Source: Salvia splendens (lineage: Eukaryota; Streptophyta; Magnoliopsida; Lamiales; Lamiaceae). From it: a stretch of 64,000 nt of DNA. The position numbers were made by a program, and so were the translations under genes. Shown here one piece after another: positions 45,311 through 56,848 of the stretch. The notes under the pieces were generated by a model, which worked only from the letters and a program-made list of their open reading frames with translations, was not told the origin of the DNA and did no database searches. Numbering within the stretch: position 1 is the first letter of the stretch; each line of letters begins with the position of its first letter. The stretch spans positions 41,441,576-41,505,575 of the forward strand of contig NC_056036.1 of assembly GCF_004379255.2 (NCBI RefSeq), read 5' to 3'.

Positions 45311-45338
45311 TTATATATATATATATATATATATATAT
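45311..45338. repeat. (TA)n microsatellite
   Basis: Uninterrupted TA dinucleotides, about 14 units, directly left of a repeat-like segment starting GGGGTGTGTTAAGG. Confidence 0.9.
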
Positions 45339-45655
45339 GGGGTGTGTTAAGGTCCTTCGCAGCTTTTCAGTCCAATGTTCTTTTTAATCATAGTCCTTGG
45401 ATCCTTGAATTGAATGGTTGTGATGATCTGCATTATTTGACGAAAAATTTGCATTATTAGTCGGTGTGCATTATTCAACTGAAAATCTGCATTATTACAC
45501 TATAATGGTGCATTATTAGTCGGTGTGCATTATTCAACTGAAAATCTGCATTATTAAATGACACGTGGCATCAATCTAACCGTTAGATGATAAAATCGTG
45601 GGGCTGAGATTAAAAAGAACAATAGAACAAAAGATAAAAAAGGAAATGAATACAT
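45339..45655. mobile_element. MITE-like element inserted at a TA microsatellite, with 64-bp internal tandem repeat
   Basis: The segment begins GGGGTGTGTTAAGGTCC after (TA)n and ends before CATATATAATTAC. Inside, a block containing ATTAGTCGGTGTGCATTATT and CAACTGAAAATCTGCATT occurs twice (about 45452-45510 and 45515-45555). AATCTAACCGTTAGATGATA and GCTGAGATTAAAAAGAACA occur near the right end; I know similar phrases from dispersed plant repeats. The boundaries and class are inferred only. Confidence 0.4.
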
Positions 45656-46164
45656 ATATAATTACATCTTTAGGTGTTGATGAAAACTCAAAATGACGTT
45701 TTATAAAAACAAATACGTATATTATTCATTTATTTTCCTTTCTAATTAAACAGTAGTGTTTAAGCGTTATTAACGTCATTTCACACGGATAACATAATTG
45801 AAAAAAAATATTTAATATTTTATTTTCAATTTTATAAGAGTGTCGAGATTTGACTAAATTTTACTCCATAATTTAAATAAATATTCATATAAATTTTGTT
45901 TATTTTATCGGTAACACCATCCGAACATTCTATAAACTAATTTTAATTTCATAATTCAAAAATTATCACTGATCTATCTACATATTTCAACTTATTGGTA
46001 TTTGGGACCGCCGCAATTAATAGAACTCAACTAGTCTAGCATACATCATAGTCTCAAATAAACTTTTAGAAAGGTCGAGAGCCTTTGTCCTAGTGGCAAG
46101 AAGTTTATACATTATTGTATGAGGTGCCGATGGTTTTCTGTTTCTAATTTTTGTGTTGCAGGTT
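45656..46164. other. Intergenic, no gene seen
   Basis: AT-rich spacer. Near 46080 the phrase GCCTTTGTCCTAGTGGCAAG has a faint tRNA-like (SINE-like) look but no box B was found. Confidence 0.35.
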
Positions 46165-46965
46165 GCTCGGAACTTAGACAATGACGATACTGCTGGGAGA
46201 AATGGATGTCTTCACTAGAGAAAGGTTGCAAAGCCAAGAGCACAACTACATGCATGGTTCGTTATGCATGGCGACTCGCGACAAAGGACAGACTACTCAG
46301 ATTTGGCTCTTCTGAAATTAAAGATGATCAATGCATTTTTTGCAAGGAGGAGCCGGTGACCTTAGAACACATTTTCTTCAGCTGCAAAGTCTCTAGTAGC
46401 CTCTGGTATTATTGCTGCAACAAGTGGAATATATCATTTTACTTACCCAAAGAGCCAATAGCATGCTTCCTATCTTGGTTGGACACTCCTTTCCGCAAGT
46501 TTGACATAAAGTTGTGGATCTCCTTGTTTTACGTGATATCACGATCGATTTGGTTTATTCGAAATAAATGATATTTCAAGGTTTTGAACCAAATTGGGAC
46601 TTTGAGAAGAAAATGTTAATTTTACGCCTTCACTCGTGGATTAGGAGTTGGTGCCCAAGGTCTGCACTCTCACTCACCTCATCAAATAGAAGATTTGAGA
46701 AATATCAGAGGTTGGAACGGAGATTAAAAGTAGCAAGTATGTTGCTTGGTGAAACTCATGGTTTGACTTTTCTATCTCTTCTTCTCTCTTTGGCTGCGTC
46801 TTGGGGTGTTGTTGCTTGGTTGCTTTGGTGTTTGTCTGTGGTTTGTAGGCCTTCTTTTGTTAGTTGTTAATTCGTTGTTTTTGCTAGCTTTTTAAATTTC
46901 CTTTGTACGTTTGACCTTTGATTGCCTTTTACTTTTACGGTTTCGAGCGTTTCTAAATGCATAAA
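46165..46965 (+). mobile_element. LINE (non-LTR retrotransposon) 3' fragment with zf-RVT domain
   Basis: The frame 46206-46571 encodes a zf-RVT domain: YAWRLATKDRLLRFG, DDQCIFCKEEPVTLEHIFFSC and SSSLWYYCCNKWN, the C-terminal zinc-binding part of plant L1-type polymerases. The frame closes at 46571 and a second piece (46568-46800), with ILRLHSWIRSWCPR and RRFEKYQRL, continues the same protein's tail. Reverse transcriptase and endonuclease are missing, so this is a 5'-truncated copy, as expected of LINEs. A short A-run at about 46963 may be the tail. Confidence 0.75.
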
Positions 46966-49900
46966 AAAAAATATGTGCCATATTCAAATAGGAGTAGACA
47001 AATAATTCAAAATTCAAATAATTACACCAACTCAAACCGAAATAATAATACTATGGTTGTCATTTTAAAATTTTTAATTTTTTTATTATTCTATTCGATT
47101 TGAATTTGATTAAAAATGTTAGTGTTAGATAACTATAGTTCAAATCAATTTTTTCATAAATTCGGTTTGGTTCTTTTTTATTAAAAAAAATCTAAAATGC
47201 TAATTTCAGAATAAGTGAAGGAATTGGGGATCGACACCTCACCTATATAATCAAGTAAACATTTAGCTATGGACCATAACTTAAGCGCCAAACTTTATTC
47301 CAATTAAATAACGTTAAAATGCTACCTTGCGATTATTTCTTATATAGAGTTCTTAAATATAGTCATACAGACATTATAACTATTGTATTTGTGTGTATCT
47401 AGTAAATAATTCAGAAAATGAAATTCATTTCTCCATCTTATTTGCTCTCACATAACACAGATATAACTATCATAGATCTTCAAAAAAGATGAAAGTAATC
47501 AAATAGTTCAAATTATATAGGCGAGGTTAGTTTTAAATGACAAACTTGGATTTTCATTATTTTTGAAGCATATCATCAAAAATCTTTTAAAGCATTACTG
47601 ATTGTCAACAAAAGTAGATTAATTTCGTATAGAAAATCACTACTCAAACTTTGTTTTCTTTGATTATCCTCTTATATTATAGTAGTAGTATTTATTTCAT
47701 ATCTAAAAGTCAAGAACAATAATTATACATCAAACGAGGGCACTTTCATTGGGCCTTGTTCATTTAAACTTGGGGCTTTTCAGTGAAAGATGTTGAATTT
47801 GGGCTGGCCCGTTTGATACTTCAACTTAATCATAAGCCGGAATTTGTATTATTTGGGATAGGGAAAAGGGAAATTAATTTGGGCTACCAAAAACTTAGTT
47901 GGCCCAATTAATTTGATGACAAATGAAAAGGGAAAATAATTTTGATTCGCTTTCCACCTACTTAGAGGGGATTACAAATTCTAGAAACATAACTCGTGAA
48001 GTTAGACACACTGAAAAATGTCATCGTCTATATTGAAAGATAGAGGCGGTGCAGTTGACGTTGTTGGCAATGGATAGTAGATGAAGAACAAAAATTAACC
48101 CAGTTTCAAGTAAAATGTAAAAAGAAGTCTATTATTTTTATATACTTCATCCGTCCTATAAGAATATGTACTATTTTATTTTTAATTCGTCCCACAAGAA
48201 TATATGCACTTTTTAAATTTTTGAAACTATTTTCTCTCTAATGAGGTGGTAACAATACTTTAATTACTTTTTCTTTCTATCTCTTATATTTTATCAATTG
48301 TGTATTAAAACTCATGCTCAACAAAAAATGCATACTTTGGAGTGTTATCTAATTATTTTTACAATCCACGGTAAAATCAGTGAGGCTCCAACTCCACATA
48401 AATCCATCATTTATTAGAACACATAACAAAATCACATTGAGAGAAGAAAACCGAGTTCTTATTTAAAAAAAAGGTTTGGTTAATCATAAGATTTTAGTTA
48501 TATGGAAATTGCCAAATATTATAGCACGTCAAATATATCATAGGAAAAAATCAAAGTCGTCAAAATCCTTTTTTTCCCTAAATTTGAAAGACCACTTTAT
48601 TTGAAGTTTGTAATCATGAAAAGACTCTCCACCTACTAGACAAGAAAAGCAAATCCTTGCCTCAAATCAAGATAAAAAGATCAAACAATTGTAAAAAGTG
48701 GTTGTTGAATTCAACATTCAAATCAACAAACTAATTGCACACGTAAAAGAATGATTACCATAGCTTAAAATTTAAGGCCAAATATGTTAATGTTGATGTG
48801 ATTATCACAATAATTATGAGGTATGATGCATTTTGATTTAGGCCCCCACAAAGATGAGAATGAAATTGTGTGACATGATTACCCACCCACAACCCTTTTT
48901 CTTTAGTATTTCAAAACCCATTTTAGATTTCTTTAAATCAATATAATTAAATATTTAAAAAAACATGGTGTATATAGCCAAGATATTGCTGTTTCACGAC
49001 ACTCTTTAAATATGGGAAGAAATAAACAAAATATACAAAATCATCATCATTGTATTAACCTAGCTATTCACCTCTTCTTTCATCTTTAGCACTTCTCTCC
49101 ACACATAATCATTACATACACATAATCACCCAAACACATTTTGAAATAAAAAAAGGTGAAAGCAAATAAATACAATTTTGCAAAAATCCTACTAATTGAA
49201 ACCTTTTTAAAGAGAGACCAGTCAAACAAAGTAAAAACTTATTATTTGTTGCCTTATTTTTATTATGTATCACGTAATAATAGTATAAATGATATAGTAC
49301 CAAAGTACATTTAAAATAGTAATTTTACAATAAATAATTTTCCTTGCAATATAGCGCTTGATCATTTGAATGTGGAACAACACACTTTTTCATTTTCTCT
49401 TTTTCTTTTTCCCAAAGGAACAAACAATACAAGAATAATAACGCAAGTTAAACTAGTGCGTAGTTGTATAATCATTTTAAGGAATACTAACAATTAAACC
49501 AATTTCATAATTGATTATAATTGTACATTATAGGCGTGTTATCATCTCTACATATAGAAAGCGTGTAATGGATCATCATTAGATTGTTTTTATACTCATT
49601 ATTATTATTATAGTATTATTCATATACATAAAAATGTTTGGTACTTTACCAAATCAAAATACCACTACTCACATTTGTGAGAGTCCTCGAAACTTTTAGC
49701 TAACGCAAAACCTTCAACCAATAACTTTGGTATCCATAAAATTGTATTGAAATATTAAAGAAAAACAATTAAAGATATTTAACTCTATGTGAAATATCTC
49801 TCTTTTGCTACCTAAGAAAAATCGACAAAGAAAACTTTGTAACTTAAATGCCACCTCAGTCACCCTCCATCCATATTGGGGTTTGATGGGAAATTCTTTA

Positions 49901-51980
49901 CACCCAAGCAAATGATGCAACGACATTGCTTTATGTGTAAAATGCCGAAATTCATGATGAATCGTTCAAATAAAATAATTTATTATTTCTTCGTGGGGAT
50001 TCTTAGCTATACCTTACTTTCTACAAAAATAATCACATTTCTTGCAGCAAAATTGCTAAATTAAATATGTACTATAATGATTACACTTATATAATGTATG
50101 CAAGTATTTATGCGTATGTATCACAATAATATTAGAGTAAATTTAGTTAGAATTTTCACATTCCAGCCTATTTAATTTTAGATAACATGGGTACTCTAAT
50201 TTAAGGGGGGTATAGCTCTATGTCACGATTTGCTTTAGAAGTTATTTTAAATACAGTGACATTTTATTTGTTTGAATATGTATAATCGAACTTTGAAATT
50301 CTACCTATTTGACAAAACTCACCAATATCATTATTTCCCAGTTTTCATAATCACAATGATTGCACTAAAGTATAAAAGTTGAAAACAAATAAAAACAAAA
50401 AATACTCGAAAAAATAAAATGAAAAGGAGGTAGCGGTGATGCAATTTAAGCCGTCAGATTATATGCTTAGTGAATTGGTAGCCGTTGATCTTCCTTGGAC
50501 AAATTCTTACTTCCCTAATTACTCATATACCCTTCGATTTAATAGACTAAATTTTTTATTAAAGGAGGGGATAAATTCAGCAGCTGTGAAATACTTTTTC
50601 TAGAGTTAAAAATGACTAGTTAATAATTTGTGGTTTTGGGATAACTTTGTTTGGTGACGATTTTGTAATTGTAAATTTGCATTTAATTATTTGTGTTGTA
50701 CTTGTACTAAAGAAGGTGAATTTCTGCCTTTTGATTCTCACACGAGCATTGAAGAGAAGAGTAAATCTCAGAGTTTCTCAATAAAACAATCTGAGACCTA
50801 GTGCACACAAGGAGCCATTACAATAGACAAAACTCGTATACTGTCGTTGTCGAGATTTGAACCTAAGACCTCAATTACCTCAATTGAGACTATCTGAACT
50901 ACCTTGACGTTATCTAAGTTGTACTAATTCATTGTGCTACAAATAATATATTCTATCGAAATAAAGATATGATAATAGTTCATGTAGTAAAAGAATATCA
51001 TAATCAAATGTATAAAACAAACGGACCTTTATTGTGTGTTTAACATCACTTCTCCTAAACATAAAGCATCTAAAATAAAGCATATTACTAGTACTATTGG
51101 GTGAAATTGAGTTTTACTACAATATATTCATACATATTTATGACATGTGGGTTCATTACCTGATTGACATTATTACCAAACTATCAATGTACCAAGTACT
51201 TGCTACCTTTTATTGGTAAAGATATATATTTTCTTCTCCTTTATCTTTGTCACATGCTAGATAAAAACAAACAATTTCGAAATTTTATGCACAAGATTAT
51301 GAAAAGTTTTTGGAAGTGGGGGGAGAGCTGATTTGTTGCAACCAATATTTTGATTTAGGGACACCAAATATGCTATCTTTGTAGAAGAAAGTCTAAAGAT
51401 TCAATTTCACATTTTTTATATGAGTATATCAATGAACCCCAGGTAAAAAAATGAGAGATATAAGATGATTTCATATGCTAATTATCACCCCTCAAAAGAT
51501 ACCTATAGATTTATGTTAATGCTACATAGTGTATCTTATATGAGTATATCTATGAACCGCTCTCATTTAGTGCACATTATTATGAGTTGTTTTGTTTTTA
51601 TGTATTTGATTTTATTATTTTACAAAGGTCAATGGCATCATTAATTTTATAAATAATATAAAAATAAAATTTCAATTTATTTTTTTATATTCATTATAAA
51701 AAATGAAGTAATCCACGAATGATACACAATTTTATTTCTATTTACGGCGGTGAAATTACAAAAGTAAAAGGAAAAAAATAATATCGTAGGGTCAATTTAG
51801 GGAAGAAAAATCGAGTGGAAGTGAAGAAAAAAGAAAAGAGAGAAATGTTTGCGTACGGTCAATACTACTCATCGAAAGTATGGGGTGGTGACGTGTAAAT
51901 ACGGCATTGGCTACAATAAGCAACAACACAACGCCAATCCAGGTCCCCCCTCCCTCGCAACACGCATATACATACAACCT
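46966..51980. other. 5-kb AT-rich intergenic region
   Basis: No gene is supported. It contains a Stowaway-like remnant at about 48150-48345, with TTCATCCGTCCTATAAGAAT and a second inner copy ATTCGTCCCACAAGAATATA. It also holds a tRNA-derived SINE candidate (own entry). Short open frames such as 49876-50064 have no recognisable content. Confidence 0.45.
50760..50905 (-). mobile_element. tRNA-derived SINE candidate
   Basis: On the minus strand TAGTTCAGATAG (50890-50901) fits a pol III box A and GGTTCAAATCTCG (50851-50863) fits a box B with plausible spacing. The following CAACGACAGTATACGAG and TTGTCTATTGTAATGG would be the SINE body. Target duplication and tail were not found. Confidence 0.4.
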
Positions 51981-51984
51981 TTAG

Positions 51985-54900
51985 ATATAGAGAAAGAAAG
52001 AGGGGAGAGAGAGAGAGAGTCGGAGAGTAGTTATGGAGTGAATGATGGAAGGGGCGGGCATGTTACGGCAGCTTATTTTGGAACTCTACGGTTCTCCTCC
52101 CCCTTCCAATCATTCCATTCAGCTTCAACCCTTAAGGTCTCTCTCTATTTCTCATTTTCTGTTTGAATTTGCTGCGAATCGATTTGATTTCTGGATGTTT
52201 CGTTGTTTTTACCTGTCTCTGTTTTTGGATTAGGTTACGGATTTTTCGCCTTGTGTCTGGTTTTTTTGTTGTAAATGTTTACTTGCTTAAGTGGAAAGGG
52301 ATTTTTATGCTATTTTACGCTTCTCTCTCTAGCTTCTGATTCATTCGTTCCGCTGTTTCGGCGTGGAATATTGATTTAATATAGTGTGTATGTTGTGGAG
52401 TTCTGAGTATTTGAAGCTGAAATCTATGGTTGCAATACTTGATTTGCTTTGCACTGGATAAAATTGCTTCTGATTCGATCATTTGAAGATGAATTGGCGA
52501 AATTCGTGAGTTGTATTGTTGCTTTTGGTATCCTTTTATGTTATTCTTTTGGCGTTTCAGCTTTCACAAGAGCTTTGTTGCCATTTCCAGAAAGTTTTTT
52601 TGTATGGAATAAGGTTTACATTTTTGTCTTTCATTTTTCATTTGTAGACTTCATGAGTGACCTTCGTAGTTGTTTGTGCTAGCTAGTATTTGTTTTGTTT
52701 GACCAGTGTGTGCAATCTAGGTCTGTATCGTCCTAATCCGAGTGAAATTTCGGGCTTTGGTGCCATGCGATTGTGTTCTTTCTTGCCTATTTCTCCCTTC
52801 AGCTGCACTTTATTTGTTGTGGTATGGTATTGATGGAAGATTAAAGTTGAAATCTCGGCTCTGTAAACTCTCCTTCTGCATTATGAAATCTTTTAGGTAT
52901 TTCATATGCGCAAGTAAGGTGGCGTCTAATGATTTTGATACCATTAATATTACATAAAAGAACAATAGATATTGTCATTAATTGTGTAGATTGACGAATA
53001 TAACAAAGATGGCTCCTTGTCGTTTTGTTGTCACTGGAATTGGGCAATAATATCAAATCTCAGATTGTTGATGCTCATTAGCTCATGCATCCAATTATTT
53101 GTCATGGGATTTCTTACATATTCTAGTAGCGTCTTCCACTTCCACCATTTACCGTGGCGTTCCACATTCCATTCACTAACACTAAATTAGGTGCTATCTT
53201 TTCATATTTCTAAAATGGTAATTTAAGGTAGACATGTATTGCATGGAAAACAATATGTGGTTTATGAATATTATGATTGTACCCTTTTTTGCTTCTGCCT
53301 TTTCATTTCATATCTTTATGTGTGTGTGTGTTTACGGAGGGTATATGCTTTTTCGCTTCTACCTTCTTTTTATGATGCATTCATGAAAATTTATGGCAGC
53401 TTACACATTCATAGAAAGGGGAAGAGCATGAAATCTGCTATAAATCGGTTGGAGATTGCAATTTAGGGGCCAGTGTTATGTTAAAGCTCTAACAAACTGT
53501 ACTTTGGCCTATTCTTATGCCACAATAGTTTCATGAGCATACTAGTTTTTTAACTTAAAGTGAGTTTATTTGCACCTTTTGCCAGTAGTTAATTAGTTTT
53601 TAGAAAGTTGAACATAATTTTTCGTGTTCTCCTAGTCCTACTGGTCTATATTTAATTATTTATGATACACCTTGTCAAAAAAGCTAGAAGTTAGGAGTCT
53701 CGTGGATTCAAGTACTTCGTTTCTCCATTATTGGCTACCATCACAAGATAGTTGGATGCAATTCACCTTTGCTTGTTTGTTTGTTTTGTGTTAAGCCCCT
53801 TTTAAATGAGATAATACCAATTTTTCCAGGTCACTGCATACTGACTTTTCAAGCAGCTTAGTAACCGCATTTGATATTTGCCATATGCTTCTTGCAAAAA
53901 ACAAAAAAAAATCACGCCATCAATTTAGGCACAACAACATACCCAGATCATAGACTTCATGAAACTGGCATCTTGTCTTGTCCTTTAAAACCAAAGATCA
54001 AATGCGTGTTGAACGATTTAACTGCTTACTACCTACTGGTATGCATTGTGATCTGTTTGAATACTTTGGCAGAGATTCTTTTGATTTCTCTAGTTCCAAG
54101 CCATTTCCTTGAAAGAATTGAAGCTTTGGTTATAATGCAATTATTGCACTCTAGTTTTCCAAATGTTGGCATGATTCTACCTAAATAAATTTTTCTGTGT
54201 GATAATCCAATTGTTTAGGCAATGTTCTAAAAGCTCGGCCAGTGTGGCTTGTTTGAAGATGCGATTCTTCTGCATAGACATAATTTCTCATGAAATTACT
54301 GAACGAACATTGTAAGAAAATATGAGGGATCTATAAAACAGTCGTCGTTTGCTTGTCAACAAAGGATTCATAGGAACCTAGTCTGCTGCAAATGTGTAGT
54401 GACATTTTACTTTATCCTATCAATTGTAGCGTTTTGAACCTTGAGATTGGGTGCACTGTGCACTTTTGCAATCATTTGCGCTCAAGTTTCATGTGTGTGT
54501 ATGCTTTCTGTCACAGCTAACAAGGAGTACTATAAACTTTGATCTTTTGTGTTACATATTGTGTTATCTTGTTAATTCTCACTTTTTTATTTGTAATTTG
54601 TCATGACAGATTTTCTTTTTCAACTTCATCTTATTTTATGTTCCTCTAATGTCGATTGATAATTATCCTGTGTACCAATTCTTCCAGTTAGGTTACCACT
54701 GATTTTTTTGTTCAAATATTTTTGCTAACAAGATCACATATTTCTGACAGTAAGGAATCTGATACTATTGCCTATTTGTGGTATGTGAATTAAATTGATT
54801 TTTGACTCATTTTTCTAGACCACTCTACTTCCCTTATTGATCATCTACATTTTTTCTGTACCTCAATTTGATTGGGCTTTTTAGTATTTATGAACTTGTC

Positions 54901-55136
54901 TCTTGTGGTATGTGAATTAAATTGATTTTTGACTCACTTTCCTGGATCACTTTACTTCCCTTATTGATCATCTGCATTTTTTTCGTACCTCAGTTTGAAT
55001 GTGCTTTTTAGTATGAACTTGTCTCTTGCTACGTAGCCAAGTTTAGAATCTAATTGTACCTTTGTTATTTTGCAGATGGTGTTTCTTGAATCTTGAATCT
55101 AGTAGCTCTTTTGAAGACAGTTTTTACAACATAATA
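51985..55136 (+). other. Probable 5'-UTR exon and ~2.9-kb leader intron of the F-box gene
   Basis: A GA-rich stretch (52000-52020) followed by CTCCTCCCCCTTCCAATC and CCCTTAAGGTCTCTCT (possible donor at about 52137) looks like a plant leader exon. The last acceptor is TTTTGCAG at 55067-55074, just before the coding exon. There are no recognisable coding exons in between. The assignment to the F-box gene is by position only. Confidence 0.4.
54779..55033 (+). repeat. ~127-bp tandem duplication at the end of the leader intron
   Basis: TGGTATGTGAATTAAATTGA begins both copies (about 54778 and 54906), and both run through CTTCCCTTATTGATCATCT and GTACCTCA to GAACTTGTCTCTTG. Copies differ at scattered bases. 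The second copy ends about 40 bp before the splice acceptor at 55074. Confidence 0.85.
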
Positions 55137-56327
55137 ATGACTGCTGGTAAATCTGAAAATTTAAAAATGCTTGAACCGGGCAAACCTCCACCCTCAAAGA
55201 AAGCTAGAAAGGAGCGTAGTCGTGGAAAAGCAACTTCCGCTGCGAGCTCAAATGAAATCATGGAAGATCATATCTGGAAAGATTTTCCAGAGGACCTCTT
55301 TGAAGCTGTTATAGCAAGACTTCCCATACCAGCGTTTTTCCGCTTCCGTTCAGTTTGTCAGGAGTGGAATTCATTGCTTACTTCTCAAAGCTTCTCCCAG
55401 CAATGTGCTGAAGTAATGCATACAAAGTCTTGGTTCTATACCATCACCCACGAGAACGTCAATACGGGAGCAATGTATGATCCTTCATTGAAGAAGTGGC
55501 ACCATCCAACAGTGCCTGCGTTGTCAACCAAACAAATCGTTCTGCCAGTGGCATCAGCTGGAGGTCTCATCTGCTTCCTTGACATCGGGCACAGAAGCTT
55601 CTACGTGTGTAACCCTCTGACGAGATCATTCAAGGAATTGCCAGCCAGGTCTGTGAAGGTGTGGTCGCGTGTAGCTGTTGGGATGATGCTGAATGGGGGC
55701 TCCCCCAACTCAGGGTATAAGATCCTTTGGGTTGGTTGTGAGGGGGACTTCGAAGTGTTCGACTCTGCAAAGAACTCTTGGATTCGTCCAGGAAGCATGC
55801 CCCCGAGTATCAAGCTTCCACTAGCGCTCAACTTCAGGTCTCAGGCAGTTTTAGTTGACGGGACGCTGTATTTCATGCGGTCAGACCCAGACGGGCTCCT
55901 GTCGTATGATTTGGACAGCGGGATGTGGAAACAGTACGTAATCCCTGTCCCTCCTCACCTGAGTGATCACACACTGGCGGAGAGCGGAGGCAGGATCATG
56001 CTTGTTGGGCTGCTGACGAAGAATGCAGCGACATGCGTGTATATATGGGAGCTGCAGAAGATGACTCTGCTGTGGAAGGAGGTTGACAGAATGCCAAACA
56101 TATGGTGCTTGGAATTTTATGGAAAGCACGTTAGAATGACTTGTCTGGGTAACAAAGGCTTGCTTATGCTATCCCTCAGGTCGAAACAGATGAATCGACT
56201 CGTGACTTACGATCTAGCCAGCCGGGAGTGGCTTAAGGTCCCCGGCTGTGTGCTGCCGCGCACCCGGAAGAGGCAATGGATTGCCTGCGGCACTGCTTTT
56301 CACCCTTGTTTGACTGCAGTCGCCTAG
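55137..56327 (+). CDS. F-box protein with galactose oxidase/kelch-like C-terminal domain
   Basis: A single coding exon encodes 396 residues. An N-terminal basic region (PPPSKKARKERSRGK) may be a nuclear signal. The F-box lies at about residues 48-88 (KDFPEDLFEAVIARLPIPAF and RFRSVCQEWNSLL) and would bind SKP1 in an SCF ubiquitin ligase. The rest, with WFYTITHENVN, YDPSLKKWHHP, VASAGGLICFLD, SYDLDSGMWKQ, GLLTKNAATCVYIWELQ and WIACGTAFHP, matches a conserved plant single-copy F-box family (Arabidopsis At5g15710-like) that forms a propeller for substrate binding. The start at 55137 is the first ATG in frame downstream of the acceptor at 55074. An upstream in-frame ATG (55062) lies before the acceptor and is excluded. 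Confidence 0.92.
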   Translation: MTAGKSENLKMLEPGKPPPSKKARKERSRGKATSAASSNEIMEDHIWKDFPEDLFEAVIARLPIPAFFRFRSVCQEWNSLLTSQSFSQQCAEVMHTKSWFYTITHENVNTGAMYDPSLKKWHHPTVPALSTKQIVLPVASAGGLICFLDIGHRSFYVCNPLTRSFKELPARSVKVWSRVAVGMMLNGGSPNSGYKILWVGCEGDFEVFDSAKNSWIRPGSMPPSIKLPLALNFRSQAVLVDGTLYFMRSDPDGLLSYDLDSGMWKQYVIPVPPHLSDHTLAESGGRIMLVGLLTKNAATCVYIWELQKMTLLWKEVDRMPNIWCLEFYGKHVRMTCLGNKGLLMLSLRSKQMNRLVTYDLASREWLKVPGCVLPRTRKRQWIACGTAFHPCLTAVA

Positions 56328-56848
56328 TTTTTCAACTCTAGACATTGATTGTGGGATTCCTCTGCAAACCAAATAATTAATGTACTATATTACTATTATG
56401 GATCAAATCCCATCCTTATTATTGTACCACCTCTTCTTCCCCTTGAGGCTAAATCTCTTTTCATTTCCACTGAAAAAAGATTTATATTGGTGCAATTCTG
56501 AGCTCCTTTTTATGCTATATATAGTGGATATCAACAAATCGAATTCTTAGGAAATGTCAAATCAAACTGCCCAAGGTCAAGCGTCTTGGTCTCAGTTCAT
56601 TTTGAAGTATATTTTGATTCAGCAGTAAACTGTAATCCCATTGGAGTTTTAAAGAATGTAAACATCCCAGTGTACATATAGTCACAGAAACAAACAGATG
56701 AAAGATAAAGTAAAACTTGTAGTACAAAGTTTTAAGTCAACACATAATAAAGCTACAAAGATTCCACGTTTCAGAATATAGGCTATCAATTGAGAAGAGA
56801 TGCTGCATCGCCACCTCTCAAGACGTCCTTGTGAAACATTGTGTGCAG

